Source of the DNA: Venatoribacter pacificus
GTDB lineage: Bacteria; Pseudomonadota; Gammaproteobacteria; Pseudomonadales; Oceanobacteraceae
Assembly: GCF_025318105.1 (NCBI RefSeq)
Contig: NZ_JAOANI010000032.1
Coordinates: 1 to 64,000 of the forward strand
Direction: 5' to 3'
Length of the DNA: 64,000 bases
Below the pieces are notes generated by a model. That model searched no databases and was not told where the DNA came from. It saw only the letters and a list, made by a program, of their open reading frames with translations. Each line of letters starts with the position of its first letter. Within the stretch, counting starts at the first letter, position 1. The translations under genes were made by a program, and so were the position numbers. This document shows positions 42,824 through 52,719 of the stretch, in pieces.

Positions 42824-44176
42824 ATGAACACACTCTGGATTAAAAACCCCCGCGCCGTATTTAGCGGAAACCAACTGGACGCCAGCGGCGGACTGGTTAT
42901 CGCCGACGGCCGCATTGTAGAAGTGTTGGCACAAGGCCAGCAGCCGGCACAACCGGTGGCGCAAACCTTTGATGCCAGCGAGCACGTTGTATTGCCCGGT
43001 CTGGTGAATACCCATCATCACTTTTATCAGACCCTTACCCGCGCCTGCCCACCAGCACTCAACAAGCGCTTATTCCCCTGGCTGCAAACCCTCTACCCGA
43101 TCTGGGCCGGGCTGACCCCGGCACAACATGCGCTGGCGACCGAACTGGCGATGGTTGAGCTGTTGCTGTCTGGCTGCACCACGGTGGCGGATCATCATTA
43201 TCTGTTTCCGGCCGGGCTGGAAAACGCTATCGATATTCAGGCCGAAACCAGCTTAAAACTGGGCATGCGCGCCACCCTTACCCGCGGCTCGATGAGCCTG
43301 AGTGTGGATGATGGCGGCCTGCCACCGCGTTCGGTGGTGCAGACCGAACAGGTGATTCTGGATGACAGCAAACGCCTGATCGAGCGCTGGCACCAGCGCG
43401 ATGAACACGGTCTGCTCGAAGTCGCCCTGGCTCCGTGCTCGCCGTTTTCCGTCACGCCGGACATCATGCGCGCCAGTGCGGAGCTGGCGGCACAATACGA
43501 TGTCGGCCTGCATACTCATCTTGCTGAAACCGAAGACGAAAATAATTTTTGCCTGCAGATGTTTGGCCAACGCCCACTGGATTATCTGGATTCTGTTGGC
43601 TGGCTTAACAGCCGCACCTGGCTGGCCCACGGTATTCATTTTAATGACGAAGAAATTCAGCGCCTGGGCGCGGCCGGCACCGGCATTTGCCACTGTCCGT
43701 CATCCAATATGGTGTTGGCTTCCGGCATTTGCCGGGTGAATGAATTGCGCGCCGCCGGCAGCCCGGTCGGGCTCGGTGTGGATGGCAGCGCTTCCAACGA
43801 CCACAGCAATTTAATGCAGGAAGTACGGCAGGCGTTATTAATTCAGCGCCTGCGTTATCAGGCTGATGAGTTTACCCATCTGGATGCTTTACACCTCGCC
43901 ACCAAAGGTTCGGCTCAGGTTTTACGCCGGGATGATATTGGTGAACTGGCGCCCGGCATGCGCGCAGACATCGCCTTTTTTAAACTGGATGAACCGCGCT
44001 TCAGTGGCGCCCATGATGCACTGGCAGCCCTGGTGCTGTGCGGTGCCAGTCAGGCCGATGCGGTGATGATTAACGGCGACTGGAAAGTACGCGATAAACA
44101 ATGGCTGGGCGGCGATATCCAGCAGCTGATGGCTAACCACCAGCAGGCCGCCAGAGAACTGTTTAGCGGGCATTGA
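42824..44176 (+). CDS. 8-oxoguanine deaminase-like amidohydrolase
   Basis: A 450-residue zinc amidohydrolase of the COG0402 subgroup that contains 8-oxoguanine deaminase and hydroxydechloroatrazine ethylaminohydrolase. Metal motifs: PGLVNTHHHFYQTLTRA (HxH), GLHTHLAETEDEN (His), TWLAHGIHFNDEEI (His), CHCPSSNMVLASG and LGVDGSASNDHSNL (Asp). The HHHFYQTLTRACP signature and ADHHYLFPAG favour 8-oxoguanine deaminase, which turns 8-oxoguanine into urate. That product would feed puuD. The ATG has GGAGCAC upstream and a structured leader precedes it. Confidence 0.85.
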   Translation: MNTLWIKNPRAVFSGNQLDASGGLVIADGRIVEVLAQGQQPAQPVAQTFDASEHVVLPGLVNTHHHFYQTLTRACPPALNKRLFPWLQTLYPIWAGLTPAQHALATELAMVELLLSGCTTVADHHYLFPAGLENAIDIQAETSLKLGMRATLTRGSMSLSVDDGGLPPRSVVQTEQVILDDSKRLIERWHQRDEHGLLEVALAPCSPFSVTPDIMRASAELAAQYDVGLHTHLAETEDENNFCLQMFGQRPLDYLDSVGWLNSRTWLAHGIHFNDEEIQRLGAAGTGICHCPSSNMVLASGICRVNELRAAGSPVGLGVDGSASNDHSNLMQEVRQALLIQRLRYQADEFTHLDALHLATKGSAQVLRRDDIGELAPGMRADIAFFKLDEPRFSGAHDALAALVLCGASQADAVMINGDWKVRDKQWLGGDIQQLMANHQQAARELFSGH

Positions 44177-44361
44177 GTCCGCACAGGGGTCAGCAGGCGG
44201 CGTCATGTCTGCTGACCGGTTTTCTCTTCACGCCGCCTTTTCTTGGCAGGCCAGCGCTGCTCACATCCCCTTACACAACCCCTGCTTTTGTTTACCATTT
44301 TGTCATCTGCAGGTCATGCAGCGGCGGCACTATACGCCGACTTATTCTGTTTGGTTTTGAT

Positions 44362-46182
44362 ATGGCGCCCCATCTTCTGCAACGCAGTCTGGACGAGCTG
44401 ATCAGCAAGGAAGCCATTCACACTGTGCTGCAACCCATAGTCGATCTGAGCCGTAACCGCGCTCTGGGCTATGAAGCACTGACCCGCGGAGCTCCGGGTC
44501 ATTTACTGCAACGCCCGGATCTGATGTTCCAGGCGGCGCATCAGTTTGACCGCATTCCGGATCTGGAGATTCTTTGCATCCGTTCTGCTGTCCGCCATTT
44601 TTCGCGGCAAAAAAGCGATGGGCTGCTGTTTATTAACATCTGTCCGCAAAGCCTGCTCAACTATGCTAAAGAAACCCCGGCCAAAGAAACCTCGGCCGAA
44701 GAAACCTATGGCGAAGAACTCAGCGAGCTGACCGAACGTTTAGGTCATCACGGTCTGCAACCAACCGATGTTGTACTGGAAATTTCCGAGCGTTTTCCCA
44801 TTGATAATACCAGCCGGTTTCTGACTCTGATCGGCCACCTGAAAGAGCTGGGCTATGGCATCGCCATTGATGATTTGGGCAGCGGTTACTCCGGCTTAAA
44901 ACTCTGGTCCGAAATTCGCCCAGACTATGTAAAAATTGACCGTCACTTTATCGACCGCATTGATCAGGACACAGTAAAGCAGGCCTTTGTTACCTCGGTG
45001 GTGCATCTGTGTGAACAACTGCAATGCGAAGTGATTGCCGAAGGTATCGAAACCCAGGGCGAGCTGAATTTAATCCGCAGCATGGGCATTCATATCGGCC
45101 AGGGTTATCTGCTCGGCAAGCCGCAAAGCAAAGCGGAATTTCTCACGCCCGAACAGAGCATCCCCCCTACCCGCCCGATACACGCCAATGGCGTTGAGCA
45201 GCCCATCGGCAATCTTTGCCAGCCGTTGGAAACCATTGCCGCCTCCGTGCCGATGCGCGAAGTGGATGAACGGTTCCGCGACAATCCCTTACTGATGTCA
45301 TTACCGGTACTGGAAAAAGAACGCCCGGTCGGTTTACTGCACCGGCGTAAATTACTGGAATTATTCGCCCAACCGTATGGCCGCGCGTTGTTTGAACGCA
45401 AAACCGTTGGTCACTTTATGCAGCAGAATCCGCTGATCGTCGATTGCGCCATGACTCTGGAAGCAGTCAGTAAAGTGCTCACCGACGATGATGACGAAGA
45501 CCTGCGCCAGCATCTGATTGTTACCTGCGAAGGCCGTTATCAGGGCGTGGTAAACAGCAAAGACCTGCTCAAACACATTACCGACAGCCAGATTCAGAAA
45601 GCCCGTTATGCCAACCCGCTAACCCTGTTACCGGGCAACGTACCGATCGACGAACATATTGAGCAACTGCTGCGCCAGCAAAGCCATTTCTATCTGCTGT
45701 ACCTCGACCTGAACCACTTCAAGCCCTATAACGACCAGTACGGCTACCGTCAGGGCGATGCGGTATTACGCTGGCTCGGCCGCTTGCTGCAACAGCACAG
45801 TTCGGCGCTTAATTTTGTTGGCCATATTGGTGGCGATGATTTTGTACTGATCAGCCAGGAAGCAGATTTTTATCCGCTGTGTGAGCAACTATTGCAGGCG
45901 TTTAACCAGCAGTGTTCGGAGTTTCACCGCAACGACGACTGGAGTCGTGGCTATCTTAACGCCCATGACCGCAGCGGCCAGCTGAGCCGGATTCCGCTGC
46001 TCGGTTTAGCCATTGGCGTGGTGCCATCAACCCTGATTGAAAATCAGGACCCGCAAAGCCTCGCGCAACTGGCGGCACAGGCAAAACAGCAGGCCAAGCA
46101 AAAAACAGGCAGTGCCTGGCATTGTCTGGGACAGGAGATACAACCCATCCTGCCGGTTGCCATTAAAGCCGCTGGTCACTGA
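44362..46182 (+). CDS. EAL-CBS-GGDEF c-di-GMP protein
   Basis: A 606-residue soluble protein. The EAL domain (residues about 1-255) keeps the catalytic set: YEALTRG, INICPQS, VVLEISER, AIDDLGSGYSGL, YVKIDRHFI and EGIET. A CBS pair (about 275-420) and a C-terminal GGDEF domain with GGDDF in the signature follow. The first two positions are kept, so activity or GTP sensing is possible. An unusual insert of three 15-base repeats (KETPA, KETSA, EETYG; 44665-44709) interrupts the EAL domain after INICPQSLLNYA. The ATG at 44362 has no strong ribosome site. It meets the opposing cyclase gene stop to stop. Confidence 0.85.
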   Translation: MAPHLLQRSLDELISKEAIHTVLQPIVDLSRNRALGYEALTRGAPGHLLQRPDLMFQAAHQFDRIPDLEILCIRSAVRHFSRQKSDGLLFINICPQSLLNYAKETPAKETSAEETYGEELSELTERLGHHGLQPTDVVLEISERFPIDNTSRFLTLIGHLKELGYGIAIDDLGSGYSGLKLWSEIRPDYVKIDRHFIDRIDQDTVKQAFVTSVVHLCEQLQCEVIAEGIETQGELNLIRSMGIHIGQGYLLGKPQSKAEFLTPEQSIPPTRPIHANGVEQPIGNLCQPLETIAASVPMREVDERFRDNPLLMSLPVLEKERPVGLLHRRKLLELFAQPYGRALFERKTVGHFMQQNPLIVDCAMTLEAVSKVLTDDDDEDLRQHLIVTCEGRYQGVVNSKDLLKHITDSQIQKARYANPLTLLPGNVPIDEHIEQLLRQQSHFYLLYLDLNHFKPYNDQYGYRQGDAVLRWLGRLLQQHSSALNFVGHIGGDDFVLISQEADFYPLCEQLLQAFNQQCSEFHRNDDWSRGYLNAHDRSGQLSRIPLLGLAIGVVPSTLIENQDPQSLAQLAAQAKQQAKQKTGSAWHCLGQEIQPILPVAIKAAGH

Positions 46183-48015
46183 TCAGCGACGGTAGTCGGC
46201 GGCAATTTTGTAACCGTCACGGGTCGAGTGTTTTACTTCATACATCGCCTGATCAGCCGCGTTCAGCAGCTCTTCGCCATCGGTTTCTCCCAGACGGCCG
46301 ACGGTGATACCGGTACTTGCACTCAGATTATGAATCTGCGGCCAGTCCGGCACCTGCAACTCACGCAACTGTTGCTGCAGACGCCGGGCAAAGGTTTCCG
46401 CGCCCTCGGCTCCGCAATCAAGCAGCAGCACCGCAAACTCTTCCCCGCCCAGCCGTGCCAGCCGGTCACGGTCACGTCCAAGGCGGCGCAACAATGCACC
46501 AAACGCCGCCAGCACAGCATCACCGGCGGCATGACCAAAACCATCATTAATACGTTTAAAGTGATCCAGATCGATCCACAAAACCGCGACGCTGCCTTGC
46601 CACTGTTTCAGTTGTTGCAATTGCTCCAGCAAAGCACGGCGATTCAGCAGGCCGGTCAGACCATCCACATCCGCCAGCACCTGCAGCTGCTGGTTGGCAT
46701 CCAGCAGGGCGTTGGCTTTCTCCGCCAGCGCCTGAGTACGCTCCGCCACCCGCTGTTCCAGCTCGCGGTTTATCAGCCGCAGTTCTTCGCTCAGGCGAAC
46801 AATTTCATGCCGTGACCAGACCCGGTTCAGCAGGAAGTTACAGATCATCGACACAATAAAAATCAGAAACCCCAGCGGCGACCAGTACTGTCCGCTCAGC
46901 AGCTGATTATTCAGCAGCACATCGTGAATAACCGCCACACCCAACAGCATCGTCCCCGGCAGAATCAGCCAGGCACCACGACGGCCGAGATACACCATAC
47001 GCAGCAATGCCGACGTTGACACCACCACGCCCAGCAGCAGCAAACCACCAAAGATTCCCAGTAATGCGGTAAACCACAGCGGCGGTAACAACAGACAAAG
47101 CAGCGCGGCTAACAGGAAAGGCAGGCTGAACAGATTACGCAGACTCCGGCTGAAGTCGGTACCGAAAGCAGAGTGCAGCCAGCCAAACAACAGCACCGGG
47201 CTGACCAGCATGCTGATATAAAGCACCCGGATATGCAGTTCCCAGGGCGGATTAAGGCTCAGCATCCAGTACAGCGGGGCAAATGAGGTGGTACCAAGGC
47301 GTACGCCCAGCATCAGGGTAAACAGCCCCAGCCACAGTCCGGTGCGGTCTTTACGGTCTACCGTATATTCCATCACCAACAGCAGACCAATCAACAATAA
47401 CAGCAGCAGGATAACGGCTTCATAAATCACATGCTGGGCGTAGCCTCGGGTGATCTGATCTTCCGGGCCCAGTAACAGTGGCTGCCATGGCCCGGCACTG
47501 TGATGGTGATAATTAGCAACCTGCAGCACCAGCTGCAGACGGCCATCAGCGATACCTCCCAGCCTGACCCAGCGATTGCCCTGATAGGGTTGTACCTCCT
47601 GACGGGAAGTACCCACGCGGCCGCCATGCAGAATATCGCGGCCATTGGCCAACAGGCGGAAACTGGTGGCGATTTCCGGCACAAACAACGCCCAGTCAAC
47701 CTGTGGATCAAGCCCCTGAATATCCAGCACAAAGGTGGCATAGCCCTGCCCCGGGTACTGATAACCGGCCTGGCCGCTCTGATCCCAGGTCGATGGCATA
47801 ACAAACAACGGCCAGTCATCACTGCCTGTGCCATCACTCAGCTGCTGCCAGGCAAAACGCCACTCTCCCGCCAGCGCCAATGGCTGAGTTACCGGCCTGC
47901 CGGACAGATTCATGACGCCCTGCTGCGCCCGGAACTCTTGCGCTATTTCCGCCTGCAACTCTGTGGCAGATAAGGTCAGCAGCCAGGCTAATATCAAACA
48001 AATACGCCGCCGCAT
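46183..48015 (-). CDS. 7TM-type diguanylate cyclase
   Basis: A 610-residue membrane cyclase that makes c-di-GMP. A signal peptide (LAWLLTLSATELQA) and a periplasmic jelly-roll-like 7TMR-DISM domain (LAGEWRFAWQQL, YQYPGQGYATFVLDIQ) precede seven TM helices (about 205-395), a coiled coil (RLSEELRLINRELEQRVAERTQAL) and the GGDEF domain with an intact GGEEF. An RxxD inhibition site (RDRD) lies five residues before it, so product feedback is expected. It is convergent with the EAL-CBS-GGDEF gene with directly adjacent stops (TGATCA), forming an antagonistic pair by position. Confidence 0.92.
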   Translation of the reverse strand: MRRRICLILAWLLTLSATELQAEIAQEFRAQQGVMNLSGRPVTQPLALAGEWRFAWQQLSDGTGSDDWPLFVMPSTWDQSGQAGYQYPGQGYATFVLDIQGLDPQVDWALFVPEIATSFRLLANGRDILHGGRVGTSRQEVQPYQGNRWVRLGGIADGRLQLVLQVANYHHHSAGPWQPLLLGPEDQITRGYAQHVIYEAVILLLLLLIGLLLVMEYTVDRKDRTGLWLGLFTLMLGVRLGTTSFAPLYWMLSLNPPWELHIRVLYISMLVSPVLLFGWLHSAFGTDFSRSLRNLFSLPFLLAALLCLLLPPLWFTALLGIFGGLLLLGVVVSTSALLRMVYLGRRGAWLILPGTMLLGVAVIHDVLLNNQLLSGQYWSPLGFLIFIVSMICNFLLNRVWSRHEIVRLSEELRLINRELEQRVAERTQALAEKANALLDANQQLQVLADVDGLTGLLNRRALLEQLQQLKQWQGSVAVLWIDLDHFKRINDGFGHAAGDAVLAAFGALLRRLGRDRDRLARLGGEEFAVLLLDCGAEGAETFARRLQQQLRELQVPDWPQIHNLSASTGITVGRLGETDGEELLNAADQAMYEVKHSTRDGYKIAADYRR

Positions 48016-48160
48016 TATTTTCCGTCCGAAACAATATCCGTGCTGAAACTATGGGTGGCATGATGGCCAGCGTCAAATTCCGGCAGGCCGCCAAAGCAGC
48101 ATCCTGCGCAAATGCCTGTATAATGCCGCGCATCTGAAATTCCGAACTCCGGTGGAAGGC

Positions 48161-49354
48161 ATGAATCCCGATCTGAGCAAATTACAGCCCTATCCCTTTG
48201 AGAAACTCGCTAAGCTGAAAGCCGCCGTTACGGCGAATGAGCAGCTGCCACACATTGCGCTGTCCATCGGCGAGCCTCAGCATCCGTCTCCGGCCTTTGT
48301 ACAACAGGCGATGATCGACAATATCAGCCGTCTGGAAAATTACCCGACCACCAAGGGGCTGCCACAGCTGAGCGAAGCCATTGCCAGCTGGCTCAAAGGC
48401 CGCTTCAGTCTGAACAGCATTGATCCGGTATCGCAGGTGATTCCGGTCAACGGCACGCGCGAAGCTATTTTTGCCTTTACCCAGGCGGTGGTTGACCGCA
48501 GTCAGCCTGATGCTCTGGTGGTCAGCCCGAATCCGTTCTATCAGATTTACGAAGGCGCAGCCTATCTGGCCGGTGCCACACCGCATTTCCTGCCTTGTCT
48601 GGCCGATAACGATTTCCACCCGGACTACAACGCCGTGCCGGCGGATGTCTGGCAGCGCTGCCAGTTATTGTTCCTGTGCACGCCGGGCAACCCGACCGGT
48701 GCCGTACTGAGCTTCGAACAGTTTAAACAGCTGATTGAGCTGGCCGACCGTTACAATTTCGTCCTGGCCAGTGATGAGTGCTACTCCGAAATTTATGTCG
48801 ATGGCAAAGAAGCGCCGATAGGCCTGCTCGAAGCCTGTGCCCGTTTAGGCCGCCACGATTATAAAAACTGCGTGGTGTTTCACTCGCTGTCCAAGCGCTC
48901 CAACCTGCCAGGCCTGCGCTCCGGTTTTATTGCCGGTGACGCCGCGCTGTTAAAACCTTTCCTGCTGTACCGTACTTACCACGGTTGTGCTATGCCGTTG
49001 CAAACGCAGCTGGCCTCTATCGCCGCCTGGAACGACGAGCAGCACGTTGCCGATAACCGTGCGCTGTACACGCAGAAATTCCGCGCGGTGATTGAAATTC
49101 TTAATCCGGTCATGGCGGTGGAACAGACCGACGCCAGTTTTTATTTATGGGCCAAAACCCCGATTAATGAAGAAACCTTCGCCCAGCAGTTATTTGCCCA
49201 GCAGAATGTAACCGTATTGCCCGGCTCGTATTTATCGCGCACCGTCGATGGCATTAACCCCGGTGAAAACCGCGTACGTATGGCACTGGTGGCCAGCGTG
49301 GATGAATGCATCGAAGCTGCACACCGTATCCGCCGTTTTGTTGAATCGCTGTAA
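48161..49354 (+). CDS. dapC: Succinyldiaminopimelate transaminase
   Basis: A 397-residue class I/II PLP aminotransferase of lysine and peptidoglycan synthesis. It makes N-succinyl-diaminopimelate from its keto form with glutamate. N-terminal LSKLQPYPFEKLAKLKA and IALSIGEPQHPSP identify the DapC group. PLP-site motifs are VNGTREAIFAF, CTPGNPTGAVL, SDECYSEIYVDG and the Schiff-base lysine in FHSLSKRSNLPGLRSGF. The ATG at 48161 follows GGAAGG. sufE starts nine bases after the stop, so they are cotranscribed. Confidence 0.92.
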   Translation: MNPDLSKLQPYPFEKLAKLKAAVTANEQLPHIALSIGEPQHPSPAFVQQAMIDNISRLENYPTTKGLPQLSEAIASWLKGRFSLNSIDPVSQVIPVNGTREAIFAFTQAVVDRSQPDALVVSPNPFYQIYEGAAYLAGATPHFLPCLADNDFHPDYNAVPADVWQRCQLLFLCTPGNPTGAVLSFEQFKQLIELADRYNFVLASDECYSEIYVDGKEAPIGLLEACARLGRHDYKNCVVFHSLSKRSNLPGLRSGFIAGDAALLKPFLLYRTYHGCAMPLQTQLASIAAWNDEQHVADNRALYTQKFRAVIEILNPVMAVEQTDASFYLWAKTPINEETFAQQLFAQQNVTVLPGSYLSRTVDGINPGENRVRMALVASVDECIEAAHRIRRFVESL

Positions 49355-49363
49355 GGACTGATC

Positions 49364-49795
49364 ATGGCTTTAGTACAGAACCCGTTCGGGGCAGACATCA
49401 GCACCGACGACATCCTCGATACCCTCGGCTTTTTTGACGACTGGGAAGAGCGCTACAAATACATCATCGATCTGGGTAAACAATTACCGGCGATGAGTGA
49501 TGACAAGAAAAATGATACTTACCTGCTGCGCGGCTGCCAGAGTCAGGTGTGGATCGACAGCGAACTGAATAACGGCGTGCTGAATTTTGAAGCCGACTCC
49601 GACGCACACATCGTGCGCGGTTTACTCGGTGTGGTATTGGCGGCGTACAACCACAAAACCCCGGCCGATATTATCGCGTTTGATATCGACAACTATTTCA
49701 GCAAAATTGATCTGGTCAAACACCTGAGTCCGACCCGTGGTAACGGGCTGCGCGCGATGGTGCAGCGTATTCAGGATACGGCGCGTAACGCCTGA
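49364..49795 (+). CDS. sufE: SufE family Fe-S cluster assembly sulfur acceptor
   Basis: A 143-residue SufE/CsdE-type protein that accepts persulfide sulfur from a cysteine desulfurase. The sulfur-accepting cysteine is in YLLRGCQSQVWI at about residue 58. WEERYKYIIDLGKQLP and HLSPTRGNGLRAMVQRI are further family blocks. The ATG follows AAGGACTGATC. Coupled to dapC. Whether the partner is SufS or CsdA cannot be seen here. Confidence 0.93.
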   Translation: MALVQNPFGADISTDDILDTLGFFDDWEERYKYIIDLGKQLPAMSDDKKNDTYLLRGCQSQVWIDSELNNGVLNFEADSDAHIVRGLLGVVLAAYNHKTPADIIAFDIDNYFSKIDLVKHLSPTRGNGLRAMVQRIQDTARNA

Positions 49796-49861
49796 GTACG
49801 CCCGCCTGATAAAACGCCAGTGCTGACCGTGATGGTTTTTTCGGTGTTGTCACGGCTGAAA

Positions 49862-49933
49862 GCCGTTCCCACAGATAAATGCCGTTCACGCAGATAAAAG
49901 CCGTTCCCACAGCCTGGCGGGCAGTGCCCGCCC
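49862..49933. repeat. 19-bp tandem units and REP-like hairpin
   Basis: Three units beginning GCCGTTCCCACAG or GCCGTTCACGCAG (49862, 49881, 49900), then a GC-rich hairpin GGCGGGC-AGT-GCCCGCC (49916-49932). Short extragenic palindromes of this kind are scattered in many gammaproteobacterial genomes. It lies between sufE and a convergent pseudogene. Confidence 0.65.
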
Positions 49934-49983
49934 TACGGCTGGAACGCACATACTTACCGATGATGCTCATCTGTGCCGACGGC

Positions 49984-50742
49984 TTATAAATAACGGTCCA
50001 GAATTTTTTGATACGCGGCTTTATCATTCAGGATTTTATCCACACCATTCTGCAAACGCTGAACCGTTTCTGCCGGTATGTTGTTGTTAAGCGTGTAATA
50101 AAGATCACTCTCTTTCAGCACATGCACAACTTCGAACTGAGTATTGTCGAGTTTGCTTTGTTTAATATACCAACGGGCGACGTTCTCTTCGTAAGCCCAA
50201 AGCTGAATACGCCCCGCCCCCAGCATTTTCGCTAACGCATCTGCTGAAGGAATAATTTTGATCGAAGATTCAGCAACACCGGCGCTTTTTAACAGTTGCT
50301 CACCAATATCATCAAGAATCGCCCCCACGGTATAGCGGCTGATATCATCAACACTACTGATAACAATATTGTCTGCCTTACGGGCCATCAGAACCACCCG
50401 GGTTGCGGCAATAGGACCAACCCATTGAAACAACGGTTCACGCTGCTCAGTTCTGGTGGTAGAAAAAAGCACCACGCCATCCTCCTTCTGAGCCCGAAGA
50501 TACGCTCTCGGCTAGGGCAGCATACGAATGCTGGCAACAGATAAAGGATCGCCCGCGGCCGCCGTTGCAGCAACCAAGACATCGACTGCGATCCCCTGCA
50601 GCTGGTTACCTTCCTTAAAATTATAAGGCGGATAAGATTCGGTTATGTATTCCAGCTCCGTCAGGTCACCTGCCCAAACGGGTTTAAATCCGGCAGTCAG
50701 TAACAGTATGAATACGAACTTCAGTAACTTTGAGAAACGCAT
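49984..50742 (-). pseudogene. Periplasmic solute-binding protein (SBP_bac_3 type) with one amber codon
   Basis: Read through, this is a 252-codon extracellular solute-binding protein. It has signal peptide FVFILLLTAGFKPVWA, then LEYITESYPPYNF, GVVLFSTTRTEQREPLFQWVGPIA, and a C-terminal lobe (DDISRYTVGAILDDIGEQLL, LWAYEENVARWYIKQ). The frame is broken only by TAG at 50512-50514, between RMLP and PRAYLRAQ. Relatives usually have Trp here (PWPRAY pattern), so a single TGG to TAG change explains the break. Both halves are otherwise clean, suggesting a recent mutation or a base-call error. Confidence 0.8.
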
Positions 50743-50941
50743 AACTCATCCTTCCGAATATTGTCTTAAAGATTATCTTAGCCTGCGTTATCACTTCTGC
50801 CGCGTATGCAGACTGTCATTTGTACCAGCAGCAAACAGACTGCACGATGTACCGTCAGCATGAGAACGTCGTGTATGCACCTTGCTCCAAAAGTGCGCAG
50901 CCGTTAGCCTGAGTAACTTCTTATTAACAAAGACCTTTCTG

Positions 50942-52711
50942 ATGCTGCTCTGGCTCTGGCAATTTATCCGCCCTTATAAATTCCGTTTAACCATCGCCAT
51001 TATTGCGCTGGTTGCTACCGCTGGGCTCACCCTCGGATTAGGACAAGGCGTGCGCTTAATGGTCGACAATGGTTTTGCTGCACAATCCACCGAAGGTCTG
51101 GCCGATGCCCTGCAGCTGTTCGCCATTCTGGTTGTACTGGTTTCTACCGGCGCTTATTTCCGCTTTTATATGGTGTCGTGGCTCGGTGAGCGGGTGGTGG
51201 CCGATATCCGCAAACAACTGTATCAGCATCTGGTCAGCCTGCCTCCGAGCTTTTTTGAAGATAATCTGGCCGGTGAAATTCAGAGCCGGGTAACCACCGA
51301 CACCACATTACTACAAACGGTTATCGGCTCATCATTTTCCTTTGCCCTGCGTAATTCGTTGACCTTTATCGGTGGCATCACGCTGATGTTTTTAAGCAAT
51401 TTAAAACTCAGCCTGATTGTTCTGGTCGCCGTGCCTTTAGTGGTTTTTCCGATGATTTATTTTGGCCGCAAGGTGAAAAAACTGTCCCGTGACAGCCAGG
51501 ATAAAATTGCCAGCGTCGGCGCATGGGCCGGTGAAAGTCTGCAGCATATTAAAGTGGTGCAGGCATTTACCCGCGAAGATATTGTTACCCAGCAATTCGC
51601 CCTCGCCGCTGAAGGTGCCTTTGATGTCGCCCTGAAACGAATCCGCCAGCGCGCCTGGCTGATTGCTCTGGTAATGGTGCTGGTGATGGGTTCTGTGGCC
51701 GGTATGCTGTACATCGGCGGTAGTGATGTGATTGCCGGAAAACTGTCAGGCGGTGATCTGGCTGCCTTTGTGTTTTACGCCATTATGGTCGCCGGTTCGC
51801 TGGCTGCCGTGACCGAGGTCTATGGTGAAGTACAACGTGCCGCCGGCGCCGCTGAGCGTATCCGCGAGCTGCTTGCGACCGAAGCCGATATTCAATCACC
51901 GCAGCCAAGCACAGAGATTCTGCTTGAGGCAAAAGCCGGTCAGCCATTAGTCAGTTTCCGCGATGTGCATTATCACTACCCCAGTCGCCCGGACCGTAAA
52001 GCCATCAGTCACTTAACGCTGGATATACAACCCGGTGAGCGCATCGCACTGGTTGGTCCATCCGGAGCCGGAAAATCCACCTTATTTGATTTATTGCTGC
52101 GCTTTCGCGATCCACAACAGGGCGATATTCTGCTGCATGGAAAATCGTTACGGGACTGGGATTTACAGCAGCTGCGCGGCCAGTTTGCCCTGGTGCCACA
52201 GCAACCGGTGCTGTTCAGCGCCAACGTGCTGGATAACCTTCGTTATGGCAAACCCGATGCCAGTGAGACTGAAATTCTGGCCGCAGCCAGGGCCGCGAAT
52301 GCCGATGAATTTATTCAGCAATTACCGGATAAATATCAGTCTTTTTTAGGTGAGCAAGGGGTGAAGCTGTCCGGTGGACAAAAACAACGACTGGCCATTG
52401 CCCGTGCTATTCTACGTGATCCGGAAATATTATTGCTGGATGAAGCCACCAGCGCCCTCGATGCGCAAAGTGAGCATCTGGTGCAACAGGCGCTGGATAT
52501 CTTAATGAAAGACCGCACCACCTTTGTGATTGCCCACCGCTTAGCCACCATCACTAATGTTGACCGTATTGCGGTGTTTGATCATGGCCAACTGGTGGCG
52601 ATAGGAACACATCAGGAGCTGATGCAACATTCGCCACTGTACAAACGGCTGGCCGATCTGCAGTTTAAAAACACCCAGTTTAAAAACACCGACGATCAGC
52701 CAGCCCAGTGA
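50942..52711 (+). CDS. MsbA-type ABC exporter (fused permease/ATPase)
   Basis: A 589-residue half-transporter with six TM helices in the first 310 residues (LTIAIIALVATAGLTLGLG, FAILVVLVSTGAYFRF, LIALVMVLVMGSVAGMLYIG) and a C-terminal ATPase with Walker A GPSGAGKST, Q-loop, signature LSGGQKQR, Walker B ILLLDEATSALD and H-loop IAHRL. The whole is a lipid- or drug-exporter pattern (COG1132). The last residues contain a perfect 15-base duplication (QFKNT-QFKNT, 52661-52690). The ATG at 50942 has a weak ribosome site; an upstream start adds 20 unlikely residues. Confidence 0.88.
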   Translation: MLLWLWQFIRPYKFRLTIAIIALVATAGLTLGLGQGVRLMVDNGFAAQSTEGLADALQLFAILVVLVSTGAYFRFYMVSWLGERVVADIRKQLYQHLVSLPPSFFEDNLAGEIQSRVTTDTTLLQTVIGSSFSFALRNSLTFIGGITLMFLSNLKLSLIVLVAVPLVVFPMIYFGRKVKKLSRDSQDKIASVGAWAGESLQHIKVVQAFTREDIVTQQFALAAEGAFDVALKRIRQRAWLIALVMVLVMGSVAGMLYIGGSDVIAGKLSGGDLAAFVFYAIMVAGSLAAVTEVYGEVQRAAGAAERIRELLATEADIQSPQPSTEILLEAKAGQPLVSFRDVHYHYPSRPDRKAISHLTLDIQPGERIALVGPSGAGKSTLFDLLLRFRDPQQGDILLHGKSLRDWDLQQLRGQFALVPQQPVLFSANVLDNLRYGKPDASETEILAAARAANADEFIQQLPDKYQSFLGEQGVKLSGGQKQRLAIARAILRDPEILLLDEATSALDAQSEHLVQQALDILMKDRTTFVIAHRLATITNVDRIAVFDHGQLVAIGTHQELMQHSPLYKRLADLQFKNTQFKNTDDQPAQ

Positions 52712-52719
52712 CCCTGAAT

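Noticed and set aside
49862..49933. CRISPR-like repeats
   Set aside because: The 19-bp units are directly adjacent without spacers and end in a REP-like hairpin; there are no cas genes.
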